A stretch of 64,000 nt of DNA from Bradyrhizobium liaoningense (GTDB lineage Bacteria > Pseudomonadota > Alphaproteobacteria > Rhizobiales > Xanthobacteraceae), in the NCBI RefSeq assembly GCF_018130955.1, contig NZ_JAFCJM010000001.1, forward strand, positions 248,001 through 312,000, in the 5' to 3' direction. Positions 54,453 to 62,079 of the stretch are shown one piece after another (position 1 is the first letter of the stretch; every line of letters begins with the position of its first letter). Made by a program: the position numbers and the translations under genes. The notes below the pieces were generated by a model. That model worked only from the letters and a program-made list of their open reading frames with translations. It was not told where the DNA came from and did no database searches.

Positions 54453-55811
54453 CTACCGCCGCGGCACGCGGATCATGAACGTTTCGCCTTCGCCGAGATC
54501 GCCCAGAACGTTGCGTCCGCCGGTCGCGGCAACGCGGCGGCGCAATCCTTCCCAACCCCAGATCTCGACCGTATGCGCCCAGTCGGGCAGCGTCAGCTCG
54601 AGCGCGCGGCCGGGCTTGTCCGTCCATCCCTGCAGGTTCTGCCAGACGTAGAGTTCGGCGTCCGGACTCGTCAGCGTATAAAGGCCGCGACTCTTGTCGA
54701 TCGACGTCAGCGTCATGTCGCCGGCGAGCCGCAAGATCGTCTGCAGCACCACGCCGCGGATCTCCGGCGACCACGGGTTCTCGGTGACGGCCATGGCGTA
54801 GTGCGGGCCGTCGACGCGCGGCGTGTCCGCGAGATTCCAGGGAAATGCCAGCGCCATCGCAGGCGAATGCCCGTCCTGGCCGACAATCCCGACCTGATCC
54901 CAGAACGCGCTCAGAAACAATTTGCCGAGCACCCTGGAGTCGTCCCACTCCCCTGCCCGCGCCACGTTGAATTCGGTGGCGTAGAACCTGACGTCGCGCT
55001 TCAATCCCATCGCCTGCTTGACGCGGTCGAAGCAGGTTTGCGCGGAGAACTCGCGGCCGCGCGTGATCGGGTACCAGCGGTCGTTGTAGTAGGTGTGCAG
55101 ATCGATGCCGTCGAGGCGGCCGTCTTCCAGCAGATCCGCGATCGCGGGCCCGTAACCGCGCAAGGTTGCATCGAGATGCGAATTGCAGGTCGCAAAGCCG
55201 CCCGGGACGACGCGCAAGGTGGCGTCGACACTGTGCACGCCATCGGCAAGTCCCGCCAAAGCGTCGTGGTAGGCCTGGCGCGGAATGTTGGCGAGCACGT
55301 CCGGTTCGTTGATGGCTGAGAAAACGGTGGCGCCCCATCCCGAGATACCGTTTTCCTTCGCCCATTCACCATCCGGGCGGAATCGATCCGCGATCGCCTT
55401 CCCGGCTTGGAACCAGTCGTTATACGATCCGATCGGTTGCGGAGGATCGAGCGTCTGATAGCTGCCGTCATATTCGAGCAGGATGATCGGCGTAATTCCA
55501 TTCTTGTGCGCTTCGAGCATGCCTGCATCGAAATCTTTGGGTGTCGGAATGCGCGCGACCGTCCGCCAGCCGTAGGAATTCATTCGTCCGAGTTTGGCCC
55601 CGACGCCGTGCAGGGCCTCATAGAGCTGCTCAACGGCGGGCTTGCCCGCAAGATGCGTCACGAGGTTGCCGCCGCCGATGCGATCCCTCAGCCGTTCATT
55701 GCCTGCGCGGTCCGGCGGCGTGGCCTGCGCCACAGCCGGACATGACGCAATGGTTAACGCGACTGCGAGAATGTCACGCAAACTAGAACGAATTTGCAAT
55801 GCGAGCTTCAT
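54453..55811 (-). CDS. Secreted glycoside-hydrolase-like protein
   Basis: 452 residues. A signal peptide (1-26, MKLALQIRSSLRDILAVALT) is followed by a clan GH-A like barrel. Likely acid/base Glu169 lies in FSAINEPDVL and nucleophile Glu280 in FYATEFNVARAGEW, 111 residues apart. A C-terminal beta domain (about 365-452) follows. It may trim or release the exopolysaccharide of this locus. The start ATG at 55811 lies 11 bases from the start of the divergent glycosyltransferase. Confidence 0.8.
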   Translation of the reverse strand: MKLALQIRSSLRDILAVALTIASCPAVAQATPPDRAGNERLRDRIGGGNLVTHLAGKPAVEQLYEALHGVGAKLGRMNSYGWRTVARIPTPKDFDAGMLEAHKNGITPIILLEYDGSYQTLDPPQPIGSYNDWFQAGKAIADRFRPDGEWAKENGISGWGATVFSAINEPDVLANIPRQAYHDALAGLADGVHSVDATLRVVPGGFATCNSHLDATLRGYGPAIADLLEDGRLDGIDLHTYYNDRWYPITRGREFSAQTCFDRVKQAMGLKRDVRFYATEFNVARAGEWDDSRVLGKLFLSAFWDQVGIVGQDGHSPAMALAFPWNLADTPRVDGPHYAMAVTENPWSPEIRGVVLQTILRLAGDMTLTSIDKSRGLYTLTSPDAELYVWQNLQGWTDKPGRALELTLPDWAHTVEIWGWEGLRRRVAATGGRNVLGDLGEGETFMIRVPRR

Positions 55812-55822
55812 AGATAAGCCCA

Positions 55823-57028
55823 ATGACCCTTGAGATCGTCCAGGTCGTTCAGGAACTCAGCAGCGCCGGCGGCGTCGAGACCGTCGCCAGCGAGCTCGCG
55901 CGCATCTTTAACCGGAACGGCTTACCAAATGTTGTGCTGGCGAGCGCAGTCAGCCGCGAGCTTGAGCGCACCGCCAGCATCGAGCGCGTCATGCCCTGGC
56001 TGTCGCGGATCCCGACCCGCGGGCCGTTCCGCCATATCGGCCGGGCGATCGTGGTGCCGCTGTTCACGCTCGCGGTGACCCGCGCGCTCAGCCGCCATCC
56101 CGACGCCGTCGTGATCAGCCATGGCGACAGCCTCAAGGGCGACGTGCTGGTCGTGCACGCCGTCAACGCGCAGAGCCTGGCCGAGAAGCGCAACGCCGGC
56201 CAGTGGCGCTGGAGGCTCAACCCCATGCATCTGTGGGTGAGCCTGAGGGAGCGCTGGATGATCGGCGGGCTGCGCTATCGCATCTTCGTCGCGGTGTCCT
56301 CGCGTGTCACGCAGGAGCTGCAACAATTCTACGACGTGCCCGCCTCCCGCATCCGCGTCATCTCCAATGGCATCGACCTCGATCGCTTCACGCCCGATCC
56401 GCTAGGCGGGCGGGCGATCCGCGCCGAATTCGGGATTCCCAACGACACAAAGTTGCTGCTGTTCGTCGGCCACGAATTCCATCGCAAGGGCCTGGCGCTC
56501 GCGATCGCTGCGCTGGAGAAGCTCGATGACGATGTCTGGCTGCTCGTCGTCGGCTCGGACGACCCTGCGCCCTATCGAAAGCTCGCGCACAAGGCGCGTA
56601 CGCGGCTGATCTTTGCCGGCCACCGCTCCGACCTTCCGGCCATCTATTCGGCCGCGGATGCCTTCGTCCTGCCGACGGCGTATGAGACGTTCTCGCTGGT
56701 CTGCATGGAGGCCATGGCCTGCGCGCTGCCGGTGTTCGCGACATCGGTCGGCGGCATCGAGGAATATCTGGCCTGCGGCGTGAACGGTTTTCGGATCGAG
56801 CCGGACGCCGACGCCATCGCGGCCACGATCGCTGACGCACTTGCCGACCCTGATCTCATGACCCGCATGCGGGAGCGCGCTCGAGAGACCGCGCGCAACT
56901 ATAGCTGGGAGCGGGTCGGTGCGCAGTATATCGAGCTATTGAGGCAGATCGACGCGCTCAAGCATGGTGGCGACGAGATGCTGGAAGAGCGAGCGCCTCC
57001 ACTGCAGCCCGACACGCCGTCACGATAG
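55823..57028 (+). CDS. GT4 family glycosyltransferase
   Basis: 401 residues, GT-B fold. N-terminal VQVVQELSSAGGVETVASEL and C-terminal donor domain with VISNGIDLDRFTPD, LLFVGHEFHRKGLALAI and the EX7E-like YETFSLVCMEAMACALPVFA. Cytoplasmic enzyme adding a sugar to a lipid-linked chain. It is the only plus-strand gene of the cluster and its 3' end overlaps the next gene. Confidence 0.9.
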   Translation: MTLEIVQVVQELSSAGGVETVASELARIFNRNGLPNVVLASAVSRELERTASIERVMPWLSRIPTRGPFRHIGRAIVVPLFTLAVTRALSRHPDAVVISHGDSLKGDVLVVHAVNAQSLAEKRNAGQWRWRLNPMHLWVSLRERWMIGGLRYRIFVAVSSRVTQELQQFYDVPASRIRVISNGIDLDRFTPDPLGGRAIRAEFGIPNDTKLLLFVGHEFHRKGLALAIAALEKLDDDVWLLVVGSDDPAPYRKLAHKARTRLIFAGHRSDLPAIYSAADAFVLPTAYETFSLVCMEAMACALPVFATSVGGIEEYLACGVNGFRIEPDADAIAATIADALADPDLMTRMRERARETARNYSWERVGAQYIELLRQIDALKHGGDEMLEERAPPLQPDTPSR

Positions 57029-58115
57029 CGCTAGCCACCGCATCGTAAGTGAAGCGCTGTTCGACGTTGCGGCGCGCCGCCTGCCCCGTCGCCTGCACCA
57101 GCGCGGCGTTGTCGGTAAGGCTGGCGAGCAGCTTGCTGAGACTATCCGGATCGCGCTCCGGCACGATCCAGCCGCCATCGCCGACGACGTCGGGTATCGC
57201 ACCGCAAGTCGACCCGATCACGGGGATGCCGCAAGCCTGCGCCTCGATGATCACGCGCCCGAACTGCTCGCGAACGGCCTTCGTGGTGCGGGTCAGCAGC
57301 ACCAGCGCATCGAGGCCGCGGATAAAGTTCGCGACATCGGCGGGCGCCCCCCAGCCGCGGAAATCCACCCGCCCCGCAAGGCCGAGCTCTTCGACGCGCT
57401 GGCGCAGCCTCTCCTCATAGAGACCCTCGCCCATGATGCTGAACGAAACGGACGAGGCGCCGCGCGCCATCGCATCGAGCACGTCGTCGAGGCCCTTCTC
57501 CTCGATGAGGCGTCCGACATAGCCGATCCTGAACGATTGTCCACGCGCCGGGACACCGGGGGAAAAGGTCTTGAGATCGACACCGTAGCCGATCGGCGTC
57601 ACCGGCCCGGCATAGCCGCGCGCGCGGACGACCGCGGTGGCATCGGGGCTGCGCGACAGTACGTGGTCGGTGTGCCCCAGCACGTGCTTGCGGATCGATT
57701 CGAACGGCGGCGGCAAGCGCTTGAGGATGTTCTGGTCGACCTCCAGCACCAGGGCTGCGCGGCGCCTGAGGAGCTGCGCCTGAAGCGCGACGACGCTCCA
57801 CGGCTCTTCCCAGAGATGGATGACGTCCGGATCGAGCTCACGCAACAGGCGGCGCAAACCGGGATAGAAGTGGAGATACCAGTTCATCGGACCCGCATGC
57901 GGAATCCGGATCGGCAGCACGTGCACCGATACCCCATCGGCCTGGAACGGCTCGGCCGTCATGGTGCGGCCGAACTCCTGCCAGGTCGCCGGCATCACCA
58001 GATGCATGTCGACGTCGGGACGGGACGCGAAATGGCGATAGCGCAGCCGCCCGGCCTCACTGCTGACAGCCGGGTGTGCGATTGACACGATCCGCAGCGG
58101 CGCGCCGTCAGACAC
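56958..58115 (-). CDS. GT4 family glycosyltransferase
   Basis: 385 residues. IVSIAHPAVSSEAGRLRYRH, VIHLWEEPWSVVALQAQLL, IGYGVDLKTFSPG, IGYVGRLIEEKGLDDVLDAM and FGRVIIEAQACGIPVIGS identify the GT4 donor domain. It overlaps the upstream deacetylase gene by 8 bases and converges on, overlapping by 71 bases, the other GT4. Confidence 0.9.
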   Translation of the reverse strand: MSDGAPLRIVSIAHPAVSSEAGRLRYRHFASRPDVDMHLVMPATWQEFGRTMTAEPFQADGVSVHVLPIRIPHAGPMNWYLHFYPGLRRLLRELDPDVIHLWEEPWSVVALQAQLLRRRAALVLEVDQNILKRLPPPFESIRKHVLGHTDHVLSRSPDATAVVRARGYAGPVTPIGYGVDLKTFSPGVPARGQSFRIGYVGRLIEEKGLDDVLDAMARGASSVSFSIMGEGLYEERLRQRVEELGLAGRVDFRGWGAPADVANFIRGLDALVLLTRTTKAVREQFGRVIIEAQACGIPVIGSTCGAIPDVVGDGGWIVPERDPDSLSKLLASLTDNAALVQATGQAARRNVEQRFTYDAVASAIVTACRAAVEALALPASRRHHA

Positions 58116-59103
58116 GCCCCAGCACCCTTGCCGCCGTCCCGGTGAAGCCCATCAGGTGCATTTCCATCGCGGCGAGGCTGCGATGGCCGCCGTTGATGGT
58201 GTTGCGCGGCAGGCTGAACGCGTCGCGCCCGCGGCGCACCAGGCCCTTGCGCGTGGTGGCGGCGCTGCGGAAGCCCGCACGCTGCGCCAGCTCGAAATCG
58301 CGCGGGCCGCAATCGACGGCCCGGCCGTAAGGAAACGCGAAGTGCTCGACGCGGATGCCGAGGCGCTCGTTCAGGCGGCTACGCGACTGCTCGAGCTCCG
58401 CCATCGCCGCTTCAGGGTCCAGCGAGGAAATGCGTGCATGGGTGACGGTGTGCGCTCCGATCTCGAACAGCGGATCGTGAGCAAGCTCGGCCAGCATCTC
58501 CCAGGAGATAGCGTGCTTCCAGTGCACGGCCTCGATATCGATCCCATTGGCTGCGCAGAACGCGGCATAGTGCTTGTCGGCTTCGAGACCATCCCAGGAT
58601 GCAGCGATGCGACGATAGGCCGCCCGCCTCGCTTCGCCGCTGTCGAGCACGACTGTTTCATCGCCCACCCGCACGAGGTCGCGATTGAGCAGCGCGTCTT
58701 CAAGCCCGGACGACCAGAGCGACAAGGTTCCGTCGGGAATTCCGGTGGTGACGAAGAGCGTCAGCGGCACCTGATGCTTTCGGAACAGGGGCGCGACCAC
58801 CTCGAACGTGTCGCGATAGCAATCGTCGATCGAGAAGTTCACATAGTTGCCGCGGTCGCCGCTGGACATGCGGCGCTGCGCCTCGCTCATCGTCACCACG
58901 TCCCAGCTCTGCGCGGCGAGATAGGTCAGGAATTTGTCGAGGAACGCGACGTCGATGTAGAAATTGCGATTGGGCAGCTCTTCCCAGAGGGCCGAAGGCG
59001 CGGCGCGATGAAAGGTGAACAGGCAGCCTCGCGGTCCCAGGGCGCGGTCAGTCGCCTTGGCAAACGGCAACGCAAGTGCACTGGCTGTCGCGAACAGCAA
59101 CAC
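58108..59103 (-). CDS. Polysaccharide deacetylase (NodB-type)
   Basis: 331 residues from GTG 59103, which follows the upstream stop by 2 bases. NodB motifs: FSIDDCYRDTF (catalytic and metal Asp), EIGAHTVTHARIS (His-x4-His) and FAFPYGRAVD. A hydrophobic segment (LLFATASALALPFA) at the N-terminus may anchor it. A longer reading to 59142 would overlap the preceding gene by 37 bases. It probably removes N-acetyl groups from the polymer. Confidence 0.87.
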   Translation of the reverse strand: MLLFATASALALPFAKATDRALGPRGCLFTFHRAAPSALWEELPNRNFYIDVAFLDKFLTYLAAQSWDVVTMSEAQRRMSSGDRGNYVNFSIDDCYRDTFEVVAPLFRKHQVPLTLFVTTGIPDGTLSLWSSGLEDALLNRDLVRVGDETVVLDSGEARRAAYRRIAASWDGLEADKHYAAFCAANGIDIEAVHWKHAISWEMLAELAHDPLFEIGAHTVTHARISSLDPEAAMAELEQSRSRLNERLGIRVEHFAFPYGRAVDCGPRDFELAQRAGFRSAATTRKGLVRRGRDAFSLPRNTINGGHRSLAAMEMHLMGFTGTAARVLGRV

Positions 59104-59105
59104 TT

Positions 59106-59375
59106 TCAACTCAGCTCCCAACTCACGCGCAGTGTCCTGCACACACGGTTCAGAACCGTCAGTCCCATGTCGGGGAGCAGGAGCCCGACTGCGAAACCGA
59201 TGCAGGCGAGATAGGCGAGCCCCCCGATGAAAAGTCGAACCGGCAGTTCAGTTAACGAATTCTGAAGCAGCAGGTTATGATCGAGCAATAGCAGTGCGAG
59301 CAGCAGCGCAAAAGCCTGGAGTGTTAGGGCGTATCGTCGCTGCGCGCGCGTCAACACCTCGACGCGCGGATGCAT
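59106..59375 (-). CDS. Small two-helix membrane protein
   Basis: 89 residues with two predicted membrane helices (AFALLLALLLLDHNLLLQ and LFIGGLAYLACIGFAVGLLL). GGTGG lies 5 bases before ATG 59375; a longer frame reaches 59444. It leads directly into the deacetylase gene, so probably an accessory subunit. No family recognised. Confidence 0.6.
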   Translation of the reverse strand: MHPRVEVLTRAQRRYALTLQAFALLLALLLLDHNLLLQNSLTELPVRLFIGGLAYLACIGFAVGLLLPDMGLTVLNRVCRTLRVSWELS

Positions 59376-59545
59376 GATGCCACCATGAGCGTTTCCAAGG
59401 CGAAAATGCGATGAAATCTGCTCGGATGAGCCTGAATCGACCACACGCTTGGGTTAACGGACATATTAACGATACACGTAGAAACACGGAGGGGCACTGC
59501 AAGGACGCGGCGATTCCACGGCGTGAGCGCGATACCGCGCAGCGG

Positions 59546-60925
59546 TCATTCGACCGATCCCTCGATCAGCCTGGGCGTCGACAGAACGGCAAAAGTCCAG
59601 AACAGGAAGCCGGACTCGCCGGAGGTGATGTTGGCCAGCGGCAACTGCGCCAGTGCACCGAGCGCGAGCGCGCCGACGATGACGGCGTCCGCGCTTCGAT
59701 CGGCAAAGGCCGTGCTCACCGCGTTGCCGATCGACCAGCATAGGGCGGCGAGACAGAGGCCGCCGACGATGATCCCCATCGAAAGCCAGCAGGCGATGAT
59801 CATGCCGTCGATGGGCATCGCGCCCGCCGAGCCGACATCCGTGATCGTGAAGCCGGAGCCGAACAGCGAGGAGTCCGGCAATTTCCACAGCGTGACGAAT
59901 TCCTCCAGCCGCTCCTGCGCGCTGCCGTCCTGGGTGCCTTCGCCCAGCGTCGAGAGCCGCTCGCCCACGACGTCGCCAAACGGCGTCAGCGTCGCCGCGA
60001 GCACGAGCGCGACGGCGGTCCCGATCAGGATCATGCTCGCCCGGCGCCGCGTTGCGGAGAACAGCAGGCAGAACAGGATGCCCACCGCGAGCGAGATCCA
60101 CGCCGTGCGGTAGAGCGACAGCAGCAGTCCGAGACCGGCCGGCAGCGCGATCAGCAGGGCCGGCCAGCGCTTCTGCGAGAAGGCGAGCAGGAACAGCCCG
60201 ACCGCGGTGAAGCTCGCATAGCTCGCCGGCGAGTTCATGGTTGAGAAGGAGCGAACGCCGTAGGGGATCGGCTGGCCGATCGACAGGATTGGCGCAAGCT
60301 GCATCCAGTACTGGTCCCAGGCCGGCGGATCGACGTATTGATAGATGGCGTAGAGCCCCGTCACGGGCAGGATGACCAGAAACGCCGCCGTCGCCGCGTC
60401 GATGAGCTCGCGCCGGTCGGCGCTCAGCATCAGCACCGCCGCATAGAGCAGCGGCGCCAGCCATTTCAGCGTGCCCGAGGCGGCATTGTTCCAGTCGGCC
60501 TGCGCCATCGACAGCATTCCGGCATAGATCACGGAGCAGGCGACGATGCCGAGCGGCCAGAACCATCTGGCCGGCACGTCCTCGGTCTCCAGGAGCCGCG
60601 GCAGATACAGCACGGGAACGAGGATCGCGAGCAGTGGCCCGATCAGCATCAGGCCGAGCGTATCGAATCCGATTGCGAGATCGACCAACCGGCGTACGAA
60701 GGGCGCGAACGTGAAGAGCACCAGCGCGGCCTGCAAATGCGCCGCAGCGCCCTGACGCCACGCGTACCAGCCGACGGCACCGCAGCCGAGCACGAAGACC
60801 AGCCGCGACAATCCGCCGAGCGTGCCGCCGAGGCCCGCGACGACGGCGAGCATGAGCACGGCCGCGAGCCAGCCCGGCAGCGGCCACACACCGTGCCGTT
60901 GCGAGGAGGCAAGGCTGGCGCTCAT
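59546..60925 (-). CDS. O-antigen ligase/polymerase-like membrane protein
   Basis: 459 residues with about 10-12 hydrophobic segments and a larger loop near the middle (IYQYVDPPAWDQYWMQLAPI). The stretch ERLSTLGEGTQDGSAQERLE and the following FGSGF are typical of Wzy/WaaL-like proteins. It would polymerise or ligate repeating units at the periplasmic face. Start overlaps the preceding GT4 stop by 4 bases. Confidence 0.8.
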   Translation of the reverse strand: MSASLASSQRHGVWPLPGWLAAVLMLAVVAGLGGTLGGLSRLVFVLGCGAVGWYAWRQGAAAHLQAALVLFTFAPFVRRLVDLAIGFDTLGLMLIGPLLAILVPVLYLPRLLETEDVPARWFWPLGIVACSVIYAGMLSMAQADWNNAASGTLKWLAPLLYAAVLMLSADRRELIDAATAAFLVILPVTGLYAIYQYVDPPAWDQYWMQLAPILSIGQPIPYGVRSFSTMNSPASYASFTAVGLFLLAFSQKRWPALLIALPAGLGLLLSLYRTAWISLAVGILFCLLFSATRRRASMILIGTAVALVLAATLTPFGDVVGERLSTLGEGTQDGSAQERLEEFVTLWKLPDSSLFGSGFTITDVGSAGAMPIDGMIIACWLSMGIIVGGLCLAALCWSIGNAVSTAFADRSADAVIVGALALGALAQLPLANITSGESGFLFWTFAVLSTPRLIEGSVE

Positions 60926-62079
60926 GCCGCGGCTCCGGTCTGGGCCCTGCGGATTACGAGCCCGATCGTGTCGAGCATCTGCTTCAGGCTGTAATGCACG
61001 CGGGCGCGGACCGAGGCATATTCGAGCTGGCCGGAGAGCTGCTCGGGCTTTGCCAGCACGGCCGCAATCGCATCGGCGAGCGCACCGGCATCGTCGGGCG
61101 GCACCAGCGTGCCGGCCTTGCCGCCTTCGAGGATGTCGGGCGCCGCGCCGGATTTGGTGGCCACGACAGGCACGCCCGCCAGCATGGCTTCGACGAGGGT
61201 GCGGCCGAACGGCTCCGGATCGATCGACGGATGCACCATGACATCGACGGCCTTCATCAGTTTCGGCACATCGTTGCGGTGACCGAGGAAGCGGACGCGA
61301 TCTCCCACGCCCAGCTCGGTAACCATCTTGTTCAGTCGCGCGGCATAATCCTGCTCGCCGAACAGCGCATCGCCCACGATGATGCAGTTCACGCCGGGAA
61401 GTCTTGCAACTGCCTCGATCAGCACATGCTGGCCCTTCCAGGCGGCAAGGCGGCTGAAGACGCCGACCAGGGGCCCTGCGGGCAGGCCAAGCCTTTGCCT
61501 GAGCTCGCCCGGCGAGCTCGGATCGGGCTGAATGGCAAGCCCGTTCGGCACGACGTCGATGAGCTCGCGCTTGCCACCCGCCTCAATGAACGCGGTCGCG
61601 GCAACCTCGGAGGGGACGATCACCTTGGTCGCACAGGCGTTTGCGAGCAGCACCTGGGCCCGCCGCTGTGCGGCACCGAAATGATCGGAGCTGATGATGT
61701 CGTGCAGGTGCCAGATCAGCGGGCGTCGCGCGATGCGGCTTGCGATCGCCGACAGGATGAAGGCCTTTTGCGAATTGGCATAGACGATGTCGTGCCGGCG
61801 GGCCGCGCGCGCGATCTCGAACACGATGGCCGCCATGCGCCCCGCGAGCGGAACTGCGCTCAATGGCGAGCTGTCGCGATGGAACTGCGACAGGCCATTC
61901 CCCCATTTCGACGCGATGAGATTGAGCCGTTTGTCGGCGATCGCCTTGCTCAGCGGCCCCGTCTCGAACAGGAAGACCGAGGACTGCCGCCGTCCGTCAA
62001 CGACGTCGAGCAGGATCAGCTCGGCGCCGCCGATCTGCCCGGTGTGATCCACGAACAGGACACGCTCGCTCGACATCAT
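60922..62079 (-). CDS. GT4 family glycosyltransferase
   Basis: 385 residues. VLFVDHTGQIGGAELILLDV at the N-terminus, VPNGLAIQPDPSSPGELRQR, GVFSRLAAWKGQHVLIEAV and DPEPFGRTLVEAMLAGVPVV are GT4 donor features. It is coupled on both sides by 4-base overlaps, so the chain-length gene, this gene and the polymerase gene form one transcript. Confidence 0.9.
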   Translation of the reverse strand: MMSSERVLFVDHTGQIGGAELILLDVVDGRRQSSVFLFETGPLSKAIADKRLNLIASKWGNGLSQFHRDSSPLSAVPLAGRMAAIVFEIARAARRHDIVYANSQKAFILSAIASRIARRPLIWHLHDIISSDHFGAAQRRAQVLLANACATKVIVPSEVAATAFIEAGGKRELIDVVPNGLAIQPDPSSPGELRQRLGLPAGPLVGVFSRLAAWKGQHVLIEAVARLPGVNCIIVGDALFGEQDYAARLNKMVTELGVGDRVRFLGHRNDVPKLMKAVDVMVHPSIDPEPFGRTLVEAMLAGVPVVATKSGAAPDILEGGKAGTLVPPDDAGALADAIAAVLAKPEQLSGQLEYASVRARVHYSLKQMLDTIGLVIRRAQTGAAA

